This document shows, one piece after another, positions 54,040 to 64,000 of a stretch of 64,000 bases of DNA. The stretch spans positions 1 to 64,000 of the forward strand of contig JAABSW010000008.1 in assembly GCA_011390155.1 (NCBI GenBank). Reading direction: 5' to 3'. Each line of letters begins with the position of its first letter. The first letter of the stretch is position 1. Under the pieces are notes generated by a model. That model was not told the origin of the DNA, did not search any database, and saw only the letters and a program-made list of their open reading frames with translations. Made by a program: the position numbers and the translations under genes. Source of the stretch: Clostridiaceae bacterium (lineage in GTDB: Bacteria; Bacillota; Clostridia; Peptostreptococcales; Tindalliaceae).

Positions 54040-54920
54040 CCAATAACACCATCCTTTGTCTTCTTAAAATCCACTTCAGTCACAAGAATGGCCACAAGAA
54101 TAATCACACATCCTATGATCATGGGCGTCGTGAATACCTCTTGCCAGAACAGGTAGGCAAAGAGGGCGCCAAAGACTGCTTCCATGCTTAAAATAATGCC
54201 GGCATGAGTGGCATAAGTGTATTTTTGAGCTGTTACCTGGATCATGAAAGCGCCAATACTTGAAAAGAGCACCAGGTACGCCAGGGAATAGACTGCAGGG
54301 AAGGTAATGGACACGGGCATGGGTTCCATCACAAAAGCCAGGAACAGGCAAATGAGACCAGCCAGTATGAACTGGTACACATTCATCACCACTGTTTCCA
54401 CCCGGGTGGCAAAGATGCCAATGGAGACAATGTGTCCGGCAAAACCAATGGCCGACACAAAGGTGAGCACATCTCCCAGGTTTACCTGCATATCACGTGT
54501 CAGTGACAACAGCGACAGTCCGATCATGCACAGAAAAGCGCCAAATAGTTCTTTTTTTGCAGGTGGTCGTCGACTGATCATGTAGCTGAGAAAGGGCACC
54601 ATAACCACATAAGCACTGGTGATAAACGCCTGTTTACCCGGTGTGGTAAAGAGTAACCCCACCGTTTGAGAAACGAAGGCAATGGTCAAAAAAACACCTA
54701 CAATGAGGCTGTTTTTAATATCTTGTTTGCTTGCTTTCCTGACTTTTGGATAAAAAATAAGTGCCAACACCACCGCTGCCAACAAAAACCTGGCTGCAAG
54801 ATAATAGAGAGGCGTTAAATATTGGAGAATGTTTTTCGTAAAGGAAAAACCTCCGCCCCACATGGCTGCCACCACTAGCAGTGACAGGTCTGACAATATA
54901 ATTTTTTTTCTGTCTGGCAT
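54036..54920 (-). CDS. EamA/DMT-family transporter
   Basis: Predicted inner-membrane metabolite exporter of 294 residues with ten hydrophobic helices in two EamA repeats. The first repeat begins LLVVAAMWGGGFSFTKNIL and the second near FVSAIGFAGHIVSIGIFATR, with the glutamate segment SMEAVFGALFAYLFWQEV that is typical of the family. Substrate unknown. It overlaps the lipB start by 4 bases and has a strong AAGGAGG site. Confidence 0.88.
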   Translation of the reverse strand: MPDRKKIILSDLSLLVVAAMWGGGFSFTKNILQYLTPLYYLAARFLLAAVVLALIFYPKVRKASKQDIKNSLIVGVFLTIAFVSQTVGLLFTTPGKQAFITSAYVVMVPFLSYMISRRPPAKKELFGAFLCMIGLSLLSLTRDMQVNLGDVLTFVSAIGFAGHIVSIGIFATRVETVVMNVYQFILAGLICLFLAFVMEPMPVSITFPAVYSLAYLVLFSSIGAFMIQVTAQKYTYATHAGIILSMEAVFGALFAYLFWQEVFTTPMIIGCVIILVAILVTEVDFKKTKDGVIG

Positions 54921-54941
54921 TTTATGGTTCCTCCTTGGTGT

Positions 54942-56033
54942 TTATTTTTCTGCCTGTTTATCAAAAGCATCCACAATCAGTCGGTGAATGAGTTCCGGGT
55001 ATGAAATACCCGTAGCCTCCCACATTTTTGGATACAGGCTTATTTTTGTAAAACCTGGCATGGTATTGACTTCGTTTACCAGTAATTCACCTGAGGCTCT
55101 GTCCAGGAAAAAATCCACACGTGCCAAACCCTGACACTCCAAAAGCTCATAAACCTTAATGGCTGTCTGTCGCACCCTTAGCCCTTCTTCAGGGGTGAGG
55201 TCTGCCGGTACCTGTGTGCGACTGGCACCGGAAAAATATTTGTCTTCATAATCGTAAAAATCGTGGGATGGCAGTACTTCTGCAGGTAACGAAGCCTGTG
55301 GATCACGACTACCCAAAACGGCACATTCAATTTCCCTGGCATCCACAGCCCGTTCAACAATTACTTTTCTATCATAAGAAGCTGCCACCTTAAGGGCTTT
55401 TTCCAGTTCCTCCTGATTTTTTGCTTTGTTAATGCCTACACTGGACCCTAAATTGGCCGGTTTCACAAAAACAGGCAACCCCAGCTTCCGAGGAATTTCT
55501 TCCAGTAAAGGTGCCAGGTTTGTCTCACGCTGGTTTATTCGGAACTCCAAATGTTCCGTCTGTCTGATACCAGCCTGTTGGAAGAGTCTTTTGGCAATTC
55601 CCTTGTCCATGGCCAGGGCGGAAGAAAGCAACCCGGCTCCCACGTAAGGAATGCCACACATGTCCAATAATCCCTGCAACCTGCCGTCCTCTCCATAAGG
55701 GCCGTGCAACACAGGGAAGACCACATCCACATCCAGCTTTTTCAGAGATCCGTCACTCTCCACATAGAACCCCTTACCACCCGGCGCCAGAAACAAAGCC
55801 TGCCTCCCTTCTTTATGGTCGAAACGGGGCGCTGAAAATCCCTGCCAGGTACCCTGGTTAATCAAGTGCTGTTCTTCGTACAATTCAAACACACCTTCAG
55901 GTGTAATGCCTGCAGCGACAACATCATACCGCTCTTTATCAATGGCTTTCATCACTGACGCCGCCGACATAATGGACACCTCATGCTCGGATGACGCCCC
56001 CCCAAAAAGAATTAACACCTTTTGTTTATTCAT
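54942..56033 (-). CDS. ddl: D-alanine-D-alanine ligase
   Basis: ATP-grasp ligase making D-Ala-D-Ala for peptidoglycan. The 363-residue protein has LFGGASSEHEVSIMSA, VFPVLHGPYGEDGRLQGLLD, the ATP-grasp loop KPANLGSSVGI, and the catalytic LARVDFFLDRASGELLVNEVNTMPGFT with metal-binding Glu and Asn. A Phe or Tyr determinant for D-lactate specificity was not assessed. It lies between ispE and an EamA transporter. Confidence 0.94.
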   Translation of the reverse strand: MNKQKVLILFGGASSEHEVSIMSAASVMKAIDKERYDVVAAGITPEGVFELYEEQHLINQGTWQGFSAPRFDHKEGRQALFLAPGGKGFYVESDGSLKKLDVDVVFPVLHGPYGEDGRLQGLLDMCGIPYVGAGLLSSALAMDKGIAKRLFQQAGIRQTEHLEFRINQRETNLAPLLEEIPRKLGLPVFVKPANLGSSVGINKAKNQEELEKALKVAASYDRKVIVERAVDAREIECAVLGSRDPQASLPAEVLPSHDFYDYEDKYFSGASRTQVPADLTPEEGLRVRQTAIKVYELLECQGLARVDFFLDRASGELLVNEVNTMPGFTKISLYPKMWEATGISYPELIHRLIVDAFDKQAEK

Positions 56034-56075
56034 TTTTCCGCCTGCCTTTCCCCTGTCGCTTATGCCTTAAACCTT

Positions 56076-56960
56076 TCAAAATGACATGGTATGTGCCACA
56101 TGTACTTCCTGGTAGAGCCGGGACAGTTTATTGCCTGCACCCTTTGCCTTCCCCCGGTCTTTGAACAGACCAAAGACGGTGGGGCCGCTGCCACTCATCA
56201 GGCTGACCATTGCATTGTACTCAATCAGTTTCTTTTTGATCTCCTTTATTTCAGGTACCATTGGTATCGTAACGGTTTCCAGTACATTGTCCATGGATTC
56301 TCCCATTCTCCTGAGATCGCCTTTTTCCATGGCGTTAATCAAACCCATGTTATCCGGTCTTTTGGTTACCTCTTCTAATTTTAAACCCTGGTATACTTCC
56401 CGGGTGGACACGGAATGTGCCGGTTTCACCAGCACAACCCACAATGGTTTATCCAGTTTTAATGGTGTCAATTTATCCCCAATTCCTTCAGCCAGGGCCG
56501 ATCCGCCCATGAGGCAGTAAGGAAGGTCGGCTCCCAGCTTAAGGCTAATTTTTTGTAATTCTTCCAAACTGAGTCCCAACCGCCACAATTGATTTAACCC
56601 CTTTAGCACAGCAGCGGCATCCGCACTGCCACCCGCCAAGCCTGCTGCAACGGGAATCCGTTTGTTAATGGCAATTTTCACCCCTGTCTCAGAGAGGTTC
56701 ATGCCGGAAAATGTTCCCAACAGTTCTGCTGCCCGCCAGGCAATGTTCCCCGGGCCTGCTGGCAGAAAATGTGCATCCGTTGTCAGGTTTATGCCTGGTG
56801 TTTCTGATATCTCAATGTGTACCTGGTCACACAAACTGATTTGCTGCATGACCATGTGCAGGTCATGATACCCATCACTGCGTTTTCGTAACACATCCAA
56901 CGACAGGTTAATCTTGGCATAAGCGGGCACCAATAAGCCCAGTTCGCTGTGCTTTATCAT
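56076..56960 (-). CDS. ispE: 4-diphosphocytidyl-2-C-methyl-D-erythritol kinase
   Basis: GHMP kinase of the non-mevalonate isoprenoid pathway. The 294-residue protein has AYAKINLSLDVLRKRSDGYHDLHMVMQ at the start, the ATP-binding VAAGLAGGSADAAAVLKG loop, KLGADLPYCLMGGSALAEGIGD and a C-terminal SLMSGSGPTVFGLF. The presence of ispE implies that the cell uses the MEP route. Ribosome binding site GGGAG. Confidence 0.94.
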   Translation of the reverse strand: MIKHSELGLLVPAYAKINLSLDVLRKRSDGYHDLHMVMQQISLCDQVHIEISETPGINLTTDAHFLPAGPGNIAWRAAELLGTFSGMNLSETGVKIAINKRIPVAAGLAGGSADAAAVLKGLNQLWRLGLSLEELQKISLKLGADLPYCLMGGSALAEGIGDKLTPLKLDKPLWVVLVKPAHSVSTREVYQGLKLEEVTKRPDNMGLINAMEKGDLRRMGESMDNVLETVTIPMVPEIKEIKKKLIEYNAMVSLMSGSGPTVFGLFKDRGKAKGAGNKLSRLYQEVHVAHTMSF

Positions 56961-57002
56961 AAAAACAACTCCCTGTGTAAAATAACACCGATCCCGATGC
57001 CA

Positions 57003-58163
57003 TCATGGGTGAAACAATTTCAAAAATGCGGATTGATGGATCACAATGGCCTTTTCCGGACAAATTTCCTGACAGCAAAAACAGCGAATGCATTTTTGCA
57101 GATCAAAGGAAGGACGTTCCTGTTTCATGTCAATGGCATCTGCGGGACAGATCACATAACATTCACGGCACCCAACACAGGATGCTTCCAACACCCTGGG
57201 TTGCGGCCGCAGATATCGATTGCTGAATGTCTCTGCGACATTTCCCAACAAAGGAAATGAATGATAGCGTTTGAGAAAATCCGGTTCATGGATTAAGGGG
57301 GTTTTAAAGGGTCTGTCCCTCTCGACATCCGGTTCTGCTCCCTGCCAATCAATGGGTTCTTTCCCACCGATAAACAGCTGTCTGCCAGCAGCTACACGAA
57401 CCAAAGGCACCTGGTCTGGGTCGATGCCCATCCACCGGCAGGCAATTACATCCAATTGGTAAGGATCCGGGGACACTAGCAGGACATTTCTCCTGATCAC
57501 GTCTCCTGCAGAAGGACCGGCTCCCTCCATGGCTTCGATCCCGTCCATGACGGATAACACGGGTTTTGTGTATTCACAAATATCAATCATGGCATGGGAA
57601 AAATCTTCAATGTTGGAGAACCTGAAGTGAAGTGCTGCTTTGGTCAGGCCTGGCATTGTTCCGAAAAGGTTTTTTACCGCCCCTGTCATAAGGGTCATGC
57701 TGTGGGTTTTCATTTTGCACAGGGAAATGACATGGTCTGCCTGCTGAACCGCTTCCAAATATTCAAATTCCTTTAGACGAAGTGCTTCAGGATGAACTGC
57801 TTTCACCACATTCATGTTCTCGTTAAGGATGGCGCCTGCTTTTTCTGCAGCACTCTTCATGCCTGTGAGGCCATAGATTTGCTTCATTCTGCCAGGTAAA
57901 AAAGGCCCCGCAGGGCTGTCACCAATGATCACTTGCATACCAGCTTCAACCAGCAATCCTGCCAGGGCTTCCACCACCACAGGGTGGGTGGTGACAGCTT
58001 CCTCCGGCTTTTTCCCCGTCAACAGATTCACCTTCAAAAAAACCTTGCTGCCGGGCTTCATGAACTTCTCAATGCCGCCCAGTTGTTGCAACGCTTCCTC
58101 CAGTCTTTCTCGCACCAGAGAAACGTCGTAATGGCTGCACTTCATGGATATCACACTGTTCAC
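57003..58163 (-). CDS. DUF362 domain protein with 2[4Fe-4S] ferredoxin tail
   Basis: 386-residue iron-sulfur protein. Residues about 10-300 form the DUF362 domain (VFLKVNLLTGKKPEEAVTTHP, ADHVISLCKMKTHSMTLMTGAVKNLFGTMPG, LSVMDGIEAMEGAGP). The C-terminal part has two clusters: SCVGCRECYVICPADAI and KCIRCFCCQEICPEKAI. The GTG start at 58163 is 7 bases after GGAGGAGG; a longer frame encodes a spurious hydrophobic N-terminus. Proteins of this group are common in anaerobes and are presumed redox proteins of unknown function. Confidence 0.86.
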   Translation of the reverse strand: MNSVISMKCSHYDVSLVRERLEEALQQLGGIEKFMKPGSKVFLKVNLLTGKKPEEAVTTHPVVVEALAGLLVEAGMQVIIGDSPAGPFLPGRMKQIYGLTGMKSAAEKAGAILNENMNVVKAVHPEALRLKEFEYLEAVQQADHVISLCKMKTHSMTLMTGAVKNLFGTMPGLTKAALHFRFSNIEDFSHAMIDICEYTKPVLSVMDGIEAMEGAGPSAGDVIRRNVLLVSPDPYQLDVIACRWMGIDPDQVPLVRVAAGRQLFIGGKEPIDWQGAEPDVERDRPFKTPLIHEPDFLKRYHSFPLLGNVAETFSNRYLRPQPRVLEASCVGCRECYVICPADAIDMKQERPSFDLQKCIRCFCCQEICPEKAIVIHQSAFLKLFHP

Positions 58164-58284
58164 TGTACAGCCTCCTCCAACACATGAATCATCGTTGCTT
58201 CTATAACCACTCTCATCATTGTACAATATCATTGGTAAAAATGCCACCGATGGTCCGGACATAAACAGGAACAAGATAAGGCAA

Positions 58285-58319
58285 ATTGAAATGCCTGCCA
58301 CATTTTCATGGCAGGCATT
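58285..58319 (-). terminator. Terminator after carB
   Basis: A perfect 11-bp stem (58290-58300 with 58309-58319) and an 8-base loop, followed on the minus strand by TTTCAATTT. It lies 11 bases past the carB stop. Confidence 0.65.
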
Positions 58320-58329
58320 ACCTGGGGAT

Positions 58330-61300
58330 TTAGTTGATGCGCAAATATTCTTCCAGCAGCCGGTATTCCAGCGACGGTTTTTTCTGGTATCGTTTCATGG
58401 CCTTTAGGTACGCATTGGCTGTGTCCAAAGAGGTGAAGGTCGGCAGTTTATAGAGAATACCCAGTTTTCTTACCTGAAAGCCCCGGCTTCCGAAAACCTG
58501 ACCCTGGGTGGGGGTGTTGATGATCATGTGAACTTTTTCTTCTTTTATGCCTTGCAGTAACTTGTCTTCCGGCATCACTGTGCAGTCGATACCCTGTTCT
58601 TTAAAGAACGCAGCGGTACCATTGGATCCCAGGCAGGTAAATCCCATTTCCATCCATTTTCTTGCCAATGACAGCCCGGCATCCTTGTCTTCCCGCCGCA
58701 GGGAGAAGTAAATGCCTCCCGCTTCCTGCATGCGAATACCGGAAGCAATGAACCCTTTGAGAAGGGCTGTGTCATAATCCGGGTCCATGCCCAATACTTC
58801 CCCGGTGGATTTCATTTCCGGACCCAGGGCCATGTCAACGTCCGTCAGCTTTTCAGCCGAGAAGACAGGCACCTTCACCGCATAATACCCTTTGGTTGGC
58901 AACAACCCGGTGCCCCAGCCCATGGCTGTAAGTTTTTTACCCAACATGGCTTCCACCGCCAGCTTCACCATGGGTACCCCGGTCACTTTACTGAGGATGG
59001 GTACTGTTCTTGACGCCCGGGGATTGATCTCAATGACATAGGGGGTATCATCCATCACCACATACTGCACGTTCACCAGCCCTACAATCCGCATTTCCTT
59101 TACGATGGTTTCTGTCATCTCTTTCAGTTTGTTCAGCACCGATTGTGACAAATGACGGGTGGGATACACTGAGATGGAGTCACCCGAATGCACCCCCGTT
59201 TTTTCAATGTGTTCCATGATGCCTGGAATAAGAACATCTTCACCGTCTGCCACAGCATCCACTTCCACCTCAATGCCAGACAGGTATTGGTCCACGAAGA
59301 GGGGGTACTGCATGTTTAAAGAAATCATTTCTGATAAATAAGTGACCAGCTCGTTTTCATTGCTGATGATCTGCATGCCCCGGCCCCCAATGACGTAGGA
59401 CGGCCTCACGATGACAGGGAACCCCAGGGTAATGGCCTTCTCCATGGCTTCATCGGCTGTATAAGCTGTTGCTCCCATGGGGGTTGCCAGTCCGTTTCGT
59501 TGCAAAAACTGGTTGCATTTCATCCGGTCTTCCGCCAGGTCCATGGAAGGGAAAGAAGTACCCAGAATATTCACGCCCTTGGCGTACAGTGCCGGCGCCA
59601 GGTTTACGGAGGTTTGACCCCCCAGTTGCAGGATGACCCCCTCGGGCTGTTCCTGTCGAAGGACGTTCATCACGTCGTCCACGTGGAGGGTTTCAAAATA
59701 CAGTTTATCCGCAGTGTCAAAGTCTGTACTCACCGTCTCCGGGTTGTTGTTCATCATGATGGATTGGTAGCCGGCATCTTTTAAGGCCCAAACCCCGTGG
59801 ACACAACAATAGTCAAATTCGATGCCCTGGCCGATCCTGATGGGGCCGGAACCTATGACCAGCACCTTCTTCTCATCACTGATCCGGTTTTCATTTTCTT
59901 CTTCGTAACAGGAATAATAATAGGGTGTGGCCGCTTCAAATTCGCCGCTGCAGGTGTCCACCATTTTAAACACGGGGAAGATCCCGTGTTCTTCCCTAAA
60001 TTTTTTCAGTGTTATTTCATCAATGCCAGACAGGTTCATGATTTCATCATCAATGAACCCCATGGCCTCAGCCTCATGAAGCAGTGCGGCTGTCATGGCT
60101 TGCTGGGCCAGTTTTTTTTCAAGGTCGACAATGTGCTTCAAACCCTGTAGGAACCAGGGGTCCACCTTGGTCATGTCATATAAATCGCCAATGCTTTTAC
60201 CCCTTCGCAGCGCGTCTGCCAGGGCAAATACCCGCTCGTCATCGCAGGCCATGATTTTGCCTGTCAGGGCTTCATCAGAAAGAGCTGTCATCTGGGCCAA
60301 CCGCAAACCTGTAAAGTTGCCTTCCAGTGATGTGATGGCTTTCAGCAAAGCACTTTCAAAGGTTCTGGAAATGGCCATGACTTCACCCGTGGCCTTCATC
60401 TGTGTGCCCAGGGTTCGCTTGGCTGACCGAAATTTCTCAAAGGGCCATTTGGGAAACTTAATGACCACATAATCCAGCACCGGTTCAAAGAAAGCGCTGG
60501 AACCTTCTGTTACCGTATTTTTCAGTTCATTCAAACTGTAACCGATGGCAATCTTGGCGGCAATTTTAGCAATGGGGTAGCCCACTGCTTTTGAAGCCAG
60601 GGCGCTGGAGCGGCTTACACGAGGGTTTACCTCGATGACCAGGTATTCACTGCTTTCCGGGTTCAGTGCAAACTGAATGTTGCACCCACCCGCTACCTTT
60701 AGGGCACGGATGATTTTGATGGAGGCCTGGCGGAGCATTTGGTATTCCCTGTCCCGCAGCGTCTGGGAAGGGGCTATGACAATGCTGTCGCCGGTATGAA
60801 CCCCCACCGGATCCATGTTTTCCATGTTGCAGATGATGATGCAATTGTCTTTATGGTCACGGATGACCTCGTATTCGATTTCTTTCCAGCCTGCTACGCT
60901 CTGTTCCAGCAGAATTTGTCCAATAGGACTGGCTTTCATCCCTCTTTCACAGATTTCCAGCAACTCTTCCTGGGTGGCGGCGATTCCACCACCGGTGCCC
61001 CCCAAGGTGTAGGCGGGACGGATGATCACCGGCAATCCGGCTTCATCCACAAACTTCTGGCACTGCTCCAAGGTGGTGGCAATGATGCTTAACGCCACCG
61101 GTTCTTCAATTTCATTCATCAAGTCCTTAAACGCTTCCCTGTCTTCCGCCTTGTGAATGGTTTCCCAATTCACACCCAGCAATTGCACTTGTTTCTCCGC
61201 TAGTATTCCCTTTTCTTCCAAGGTCATGGCCAGGTTCAAGGCTGTCTGGCCGCCGAAACCTGCCAGAATGCCATCCGGTTTCTCTTTGTCCAGGATTTGC

Positions 61301-61524
61301 TGGATGCTCTCCATGGTCATGGGTTCGATATACACCTTGTCAGCAATATGATTGTCCGTCATGATGGTGGCCGGGTTGCTGTTCAACAGCACCGTTTCGA
61401 TGCCTTCTTCCTTAATGGCCTTGCAGGCCTGGGTGCCTGAATAATCAAATTCCGCAGCCTGACCTATGACAATAGGGCCGGATCCAAGAATTAAAACTTT
61501 TTTCAGTGCTTTATTTAATGGCAT
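58330..61524 (-). CDS. carB: Carbamoyl-phosphate synthase large subunit
   Basis: Makes carbamoyl phosphate from bicarbonate, ammonia and two ATP. The 1064-residue protein has two homologous ATP-grasp halves: the first begins [26 protein letters not shown], the second [25 protein letters not shown]. It also has the linker oligomerisation domain and the C-terminal MGS-like allosteric domain ([22 protein letters not shown]). It overlaps carA by 10 bases. argF upstream suggests arginine rather than pyrimidine control, although it may serve both. Confidence 0.96.
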   Translation of the reverse strand: MPLNKALKKVLILGSGPIVIGQAAEFDYSGTQACKAIKEEGIETVLLNSNPATIMTDNHIADKVYIEPMTMESIQQILDKEKPDGILAGFGGQTALNLAMTLEEKGILAEKQVQLLGVNWETIHKAEDREAFKDLMNEIEEPVALSIIATTLEQCQKFVDEAGLPVIIRPAYTLGGTGGGIAATQEELLEICERGMKASPIGQILLEQSVAGWKEIEYEVIRDHKDNCIIICNMENMDPVGVHTGDSIVIAPSQTLRDREYQMLRQASIKIIRALKVAGGCNIQFALNPESSEYLVIEVNPRVSRSSALASKAVGYPIAKIAAKIAIGYSLNELKNTVTEGSSAFFEPVLDYVVIKFPKWPFEKFRSAKRTLGTQMKATGEVMAISRTFESALLKAITSLEGNFTGLRLAQMTALSDEALTGKIMACDDERVFALADALRRGKSIGDLYDMTKVDPWFLQGLKHIVDLEKKLAQQAMTAALLHEAEAMGFIDDEIMNLSGIDEITLKKFREEHGIFPVFKMVDTCSGEFEAATPYYYSCYEEENENRISDEKKVLVIGSGPIRIGQGIEFDYCCVHGVWALKDAGYQSIMMNNNPETVSTDFDTADKLYFETLHVDDVMNVLRQEQPEGVILQLGGQTSVNLAPALYAKGVNILGTSFPSMDLAEDRMKCNQFLQRNGLATPMGATAYTADEAMEKAITLGFPVIVRPSYVIGGRGMQIISNENELVTYLSEMISLNMQYPLFVDQYLSGIEVEVDAVADGEDVLIPGIMEHIEKTGVHSGDSISVYPTRHLSQSVLNKLKEMTETIVKEMRIVGLVNVQYVVMDDTPYVIEINPRASRTVPILSKVTGVPMVKLAVEAMLGKKLTAMGWGTGLLPTKGYYAVKVPVFSAEKLTDVDMALGPEMKSTGEVLGMDPDYDTALLKGFIASGIRMQEAGGIYFSLRREDKDAGLSLARKWMEMGFTCLGSNGTAAFFKEQGIDCTVMPEDKLLQGIKEEKVHMIINTPTQGQVFGSRGFQVRKLGILYKLPTFTSLDTANAYLKAMKRYQKKPSLEYRLLEEYLRIN

Positions 61525-62594
61525 TGGCTTCGCTCCTTCATTACGTTCACAAATCTGTCAAAAAGGTGAGCCGTGTCAGTTGGACCAGGGGCACCTTCGG
61601 GATGAAACTGCACGGAGAAAACCGGCAGCTCCTTATGCTTCATGCCTTCAACGGTCTGGTCATTCAAGTTTGTGTGGGTGATGATCATGTCCTTTGCCTT
61701 CACACTGTCAGCATCCACAGCGAATCCGTGATTCTGGGAAGTGATATAGGCCCTGTCCTGCTCAATGTCGTACACACCGTGGTTACCACCTCGATGACCG
61801 TATTTCATTTTATAGGTTTTTCCTCCCACGGCATGTGCCAGTAACTGGTGTCCCATACAAATCCCAAAAACAGGTATTTCCTTCATTAGCTGTTGGATGA
61901 GGGCGATCCCCTCCGTAGCTGTTTCCGGGTTTCCAGGGCCGTTGCTTACCAAGAGTCCATCCGGCTCATAAGCCCTAATCTCTTCCAGTGATGTGCCATA
62001 GGGAAACATCATGATGTCGCACTGCCTTTTTTGCAGTTCCCGGATCATGTTTTCCTTAACGCCCAAGTCAAGCAAAGCTACCCGAAAACTTTCTCCCGGC
62101 AAATGACATTTTTTCTGAATGCCCACCACTTTCATCCAGTCTTCCTTTAAGGTCGTTGCTGTCAACAGCTGTTCAAGGCCTTTCACATCAGAGATTTCCG
62201 TAGAAATGACACCTTTTAACGCACCTTCATTTCTGATCTTTCGGGTGATACTGCGGGTATCCACGTCGGAGACACCTGGCAATCCAAGGCGCTGCATCAT
62301 GTCTTCAAGGGTGGATTCACTCATATAATTGGAGGGATGTTTGGAAATGGACCGTACAATGACCCCTCTGGCGAAGATGCTCTCTGATTCATTTTCGTTA
62401 ATGTTCACCCCATAATTACCAATCAAAGGGTAGGTCAGTGTGATGATTTGCCCTGCATAGGAAGGGTCTGTCAGAATTTCCTGGTAACCTGTGATGGCCG
62501 TGTTAAACACCATTTCGCCAACGGCAGTGCCGACGCGACCGAATCCTTTTCCTCTATACAATGTACCGTCTTCAAAATAAATAATACCTTCCAT
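61515..62594 (-). CDS. carA: Carbamoyl-phosphate synthase small subunit
   Basis: Glutaminase subunit that supplies ammonia to CarB. The 359-residue protein has the N-terminal CarA domain ([40 protein letters not shown]) and a class I amidotransferase with the catalytic Cys in [19 protein letters not shown] and His in [11 protein letters not shown]. The start is ATG at 62594 after AAAGGAGCG; a 9-codon longer frame puts the ribosome binding site inside the gene. It follows argF by about 55 bases. Confidence 0.95.
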   Translation of the reverse strand: MEGIIYFEDGTLYRGKGFGRVGTAVGEMVFNTAITGYQEILTDPSYAGQIITLTYPLIGNYGVNINENESESIFARGVIVRSISKHPSNYMSESTLEDMMQRLGLPGVSDVDTRSITRKIRNEGALKGVISTEISDVKGLEQLLTATTLKEDWMKVVGIQKKCHLPGESFRVALLDLGVKENMIRELQKRQCDIMMFPYGTSLEEIRAYEPDGLLVSNGPGNPETATEGIALIQQLMKEIPVFGICMGHQLLAHAVGGKTYKMKYGHRGGNHGVYDIEQDRAYITSQNHGFAVDADSVKAKDMIITHTNLNDQTVEGMKHKELPVFSVQFHPEGAPGPTDTAHLFDRFVNVMKERSQCH

Positions 62595-62649
62595 CTCTAC
62601 TCGCTCCTTTGGATCACTCATCCGTCCTGGTGAAGTTTTTTTGTTCTGT

Positions 62650-63726
62650 TTATGCCATTGTGGCCACCATCAACGCTTTGATGGTGTGCAACCGATTTTC
62701 AGCTTCATCAAAAACCACAGATTGTTTGCTTCTGAAAACCTCGTCCGTTACTTCCAGTTCTTTCAGCCCGAAAGTTTCATACACTTCTTTGCCCATCTGG
62801 GTTTCACCATCATGAAATGCCGGCAGACAATGCATAAATAGGCTGTCTTCCTTACCCGTGGCCTTCATCAGTGAAGCATTCACCTGGTAGGGCAGTAACT
62901 GCTTAATTCTTTCTTCAAATTGGTCTTCCTCTCCCATGGATACCCATACATCTGTGTACACAACATCAGCACCTTTAACACCCTCTGCAGGATCTTCAAC
63001 CAGAGAGACAGAACCGCCTGTGGACGCTGCCACCTGTTTCATTTCATGAACCAGCGCTTCCTCCGGAAATAGACTGGCAGGGGCCACTGCCCTGAAATCC
63101 ATGCCCATTTTTGCAGCGCCGATCATGAGAGAATTGGCCATGTTGTTCCGGGCATCGCCAACGTATGCGAAACTCACCTGATTCAGTGGTTTATTTAGCT
63201 TTTCACTGATGGTCATAAAATCAGCCAGAATTTGTGTGGGATGATACTGGTCCGTCAATCCGTTCCACACAGGCACGCCCGCATGTGTAGCCAACAGCTC
63301 CACCGTGAGATGTTCAAACCCTCTAAATTCAATGCCGTCATAATACCGTCCCAGCACCTTGGCTGAATCTTCGATGGATTCCTTTTTACCAATTTGCGAA
63401 TCTTTCGATCCCAGAAAAGTGGCATGGCCTCCTTCATCACGTATTGCCACCTCAAAGGCGCACCGGGTTCTTGTGGATGTTTTTTCAAACAAAAGCACAA
63501 TGTTTTTTCCCGAAAGCAGGGGTGCTTCAAAAGGGTGATTTTTTTTCTTTTCCTTTAACACTGCTGCCAGAACAAGAAGAGAGCGAATCTCTTCCGGCGA
63601 ATAATCCTTCAGGGTTAAAAAACTTTTTCCCCGTAACCTGCTGGCGGCTTCCAGTGCTTTCTCAATCTGTATGGCAAACCCACTGCCCTGGTCTGGTTGT
63701 ATTAAAGAGTGATTCATCGATTTCAT
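62650..63726 (-). CDS. argF: Ornithine carbamoyltransferase
   Basis: Transfers the carbamoyl group to ornithine, giving citrulline. The protein is 358 residues, longer than most OTCs because of a 30-residue N-terminal extension before [19 protein letters not shown]. It carries the carbamoyl-phosphate signature [13 protein letters not shown] and the ornithine motif [10 protein letters not shown]. The ATG at 63726 is 7 bases after GGAGGG. With carAB it forms an operon that could serve arginine synthesis, or run towards ATP through citrulline; no arcA or arcC is present. Confidence 0.94.
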   Translation of the reverse strand: MKSMNHSLIQPDQGSGFAIQIEKALEAASRLRGKSFLTLKDYSPEEIRSLLVLAAVLKEKKKNHPFEAPLLSGKNIVLLFEKTSTRTRCAFEVAIRDEGGHATFLGSKDSQIGKKESIEDSAKVLGRYYDGIEFRGFEHLTVELLATHAGVPVWNGLTDQYHPTQILADFMTISEKLNKPLNQVSFAYVGDARNNMANSLMIGAAKMGMDFRAVAPASLFPEEALVHEMKQVAASTGGSVSLVEDPAEGVKGADVVYTDVWVSMGEEDQFEERIKQLLPYQVNASLMKATGKEDSLFMHCLPAFHDGETQMGKEVYETFGLKELEVTDEVFRSKQSVVFDEAENRLHTIKALMVATMA

Positions 63727-63755
63727 AAGTGACCCTCCTGACTTCAAATTTGATT

Positions 63756-63789
63756 CTCATAATTATACAGTAAGTATTATATTTATGCA
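63756..63789 (-). promoter_or_regulatory. Candidate ArgR boxes over the argF promoter
   Basis: Two ARG-box-like blocks, TGCATAAATATAAT and TGTATAATTATGAG, lie 20 bases apart and overlap the argF promoter. They resemble the TGAAT-W4-ATTCA operator only partly. The inference rests on AT-rich sequence in an AT-rich gap. Confidence 0.3.
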
Positions 63790-63790
63790 A
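63762..63790 (-). promoter_or_regulatory. Promoter of the argF-carAB operon
   Basis: On the minus strand, TTGCAT (63785-63790) and a perfect TATAAT (63762-63767) are spaced by 17 bases, about 35 bases before the argF ATG. Confidence 0.75.
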
Positions 63791-63881
63791 CCTTATTTTT
63801 ATTTTTCCCTTGTTATTGCTCAAGGGAGGGATTGTTTGAGTCACCTTACCTTCTTACCAAATGGTTAATGTGTGTTTATCC

Positions 63882-63915
63882 AAAAAAAGCGAAAAGCCGC
63901 CATTTGGCGGCTTTT
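63882..63915 (-). terminator. Terminator before argF
   Basis: A perfect 10-bp stem (63892-63901 with 63906-63915) and a 4-base loop, with CTTTTTTT on the minus strand at 63882-63889. It ends a minus-strand gene that lies mostly to the right of the window. Confidence 0.8.
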
Positions 63916-64000
63916 AACTGACTTTAATTTGACGGTTGTCTTCACACACTGTAATTTCAACAGTCTCAGTCAGTATATCACAATAGCTGTAGGATACCCG
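63914..64000 (-). CDS. C-terminal fragment of an unidentified gene
   Basis: An open minus-strand frame runs in from the window edge and stops at 63914, within the terminator stem. It gives 28 residues ending in TVCEDNRQIKVS. The frame is too short to identify. The terminator in the correct orientation immediately afterwards supports it being real. Confidence 0.4.
   Translation of the reverse strand, partial: RVSYSYCDILTETVEITVCEDNRQIKVS

Noticed and set aside
58164-58301. Hydrophobic N-terminal extension of the DUF362 protein
   Set aside because: It precedes the strong GGAGGAGG site; GTG at 58163 gives the normal protein start.
1-64000. CRISPR arrays, insertion sequences, prophage or integrase genes, tRNA or rRNA genes
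   Set aside because: None was recognised on either strand; repeats found are only terminator hairpins and short palindromes.

Overview
The window looks like chromosomal DNA of an anaerobic, amino-acid-fermenting member of the Clostridia (Firmicutes). The evidence is Gram-positive style AGGAGG ribosome binding sites, a T-box leader, low-to-medium GC, a complete sodium-pumping methylmalonyl-CoA decarboxylase, and the anaerobic lysine-fermentation enzymes KamA, KamDE and Kdd. Nearly all genes lie on the minus strand. The exceptions are a branched-chain amino acid ABC operon (38.7-43.5 kb) and a homoserine dehydrogenase-like gene. I saw no transposase, phage gene, CRISPR array, tRNA or rRNA.

Layout, left to right (minus-strand transcription runs right to left). 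1-2.5 kb: lysS (cut by the edge), greA, dusB. 2.6-5.3 kb: ferredoxin, thiolase, biotin ligase birA. 5.4-12.6 kb: a methylmalonyl-CoA operon in the order mutA, B12-binding subunit, meaB, epimerase, mmdA, mmdD, mmdC, mmdB. 13-16.5 kb: ftsH and tilS. 16.6-24 kb: the lysine operon kdd-kamA-kamB-kamC-kamD-kamE behind a near-perfect sigma-54 promoter, with a PAS-AAA-Fis activator gene just upstream (24.2-25.6 kb). 25.7-31.3 kb: an rRNA methyltransferase-like gene, a cupin, a small membrane protein, pyrC and a class A PBP. 31.5-36.4 kb: an indirect Asn-tRNA operon (archaeal-type AspRS plus gatCAB) behind a T-box leader whose specifier reads as AAC (Asn). 36.5-38.5 kb: a membrane-anchored trypsin-like protease and an HD-GYP protein. 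38.7-43.5 kb: livKHMGF. 43.6-49.7 kb: a hypothetical, a HAD phosphatase, a diguanylate cyclase, PhoH and a two-component system with a methionine-rich sensor. 49.9-56.9 kb: a hom-like gene, a putative cysteine-peptidase-fold protein, a nitroreductase, lipA, lipB, an EamA transporter, ddl and ispE. 57-63.7 kb: a DUF362/ferredoxin protein and argF-carA-carB.

How it fits together: the cell probably imports amino acids, rearranges lysine with three cofactor-dependent enzymes (radical SAM/PLP, B12/PLP, NAD), and drains succinyl-CoA through methylmalonyl-CoA to propionyl-CoA while exporting Na+. Biotin ligase and the MeaB GTPase support the biotin and B12 enzymes. The kamB/kamC pair (P-loop ATPase and MutS-like ATPase) inside the lysine operon is the best candidate for a little-described system: a dedicated chaperone or reactivase for the B12-dependent lysine 5,6-aminomutase. 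The tilS-ftsH-birA-dusB-greA-lysS backbone resembles the conserved Firmicutes housekeeping neighbourhood, so the methylmalonyl-CoA block appears to sit inside it and the lysine block directly beside it.
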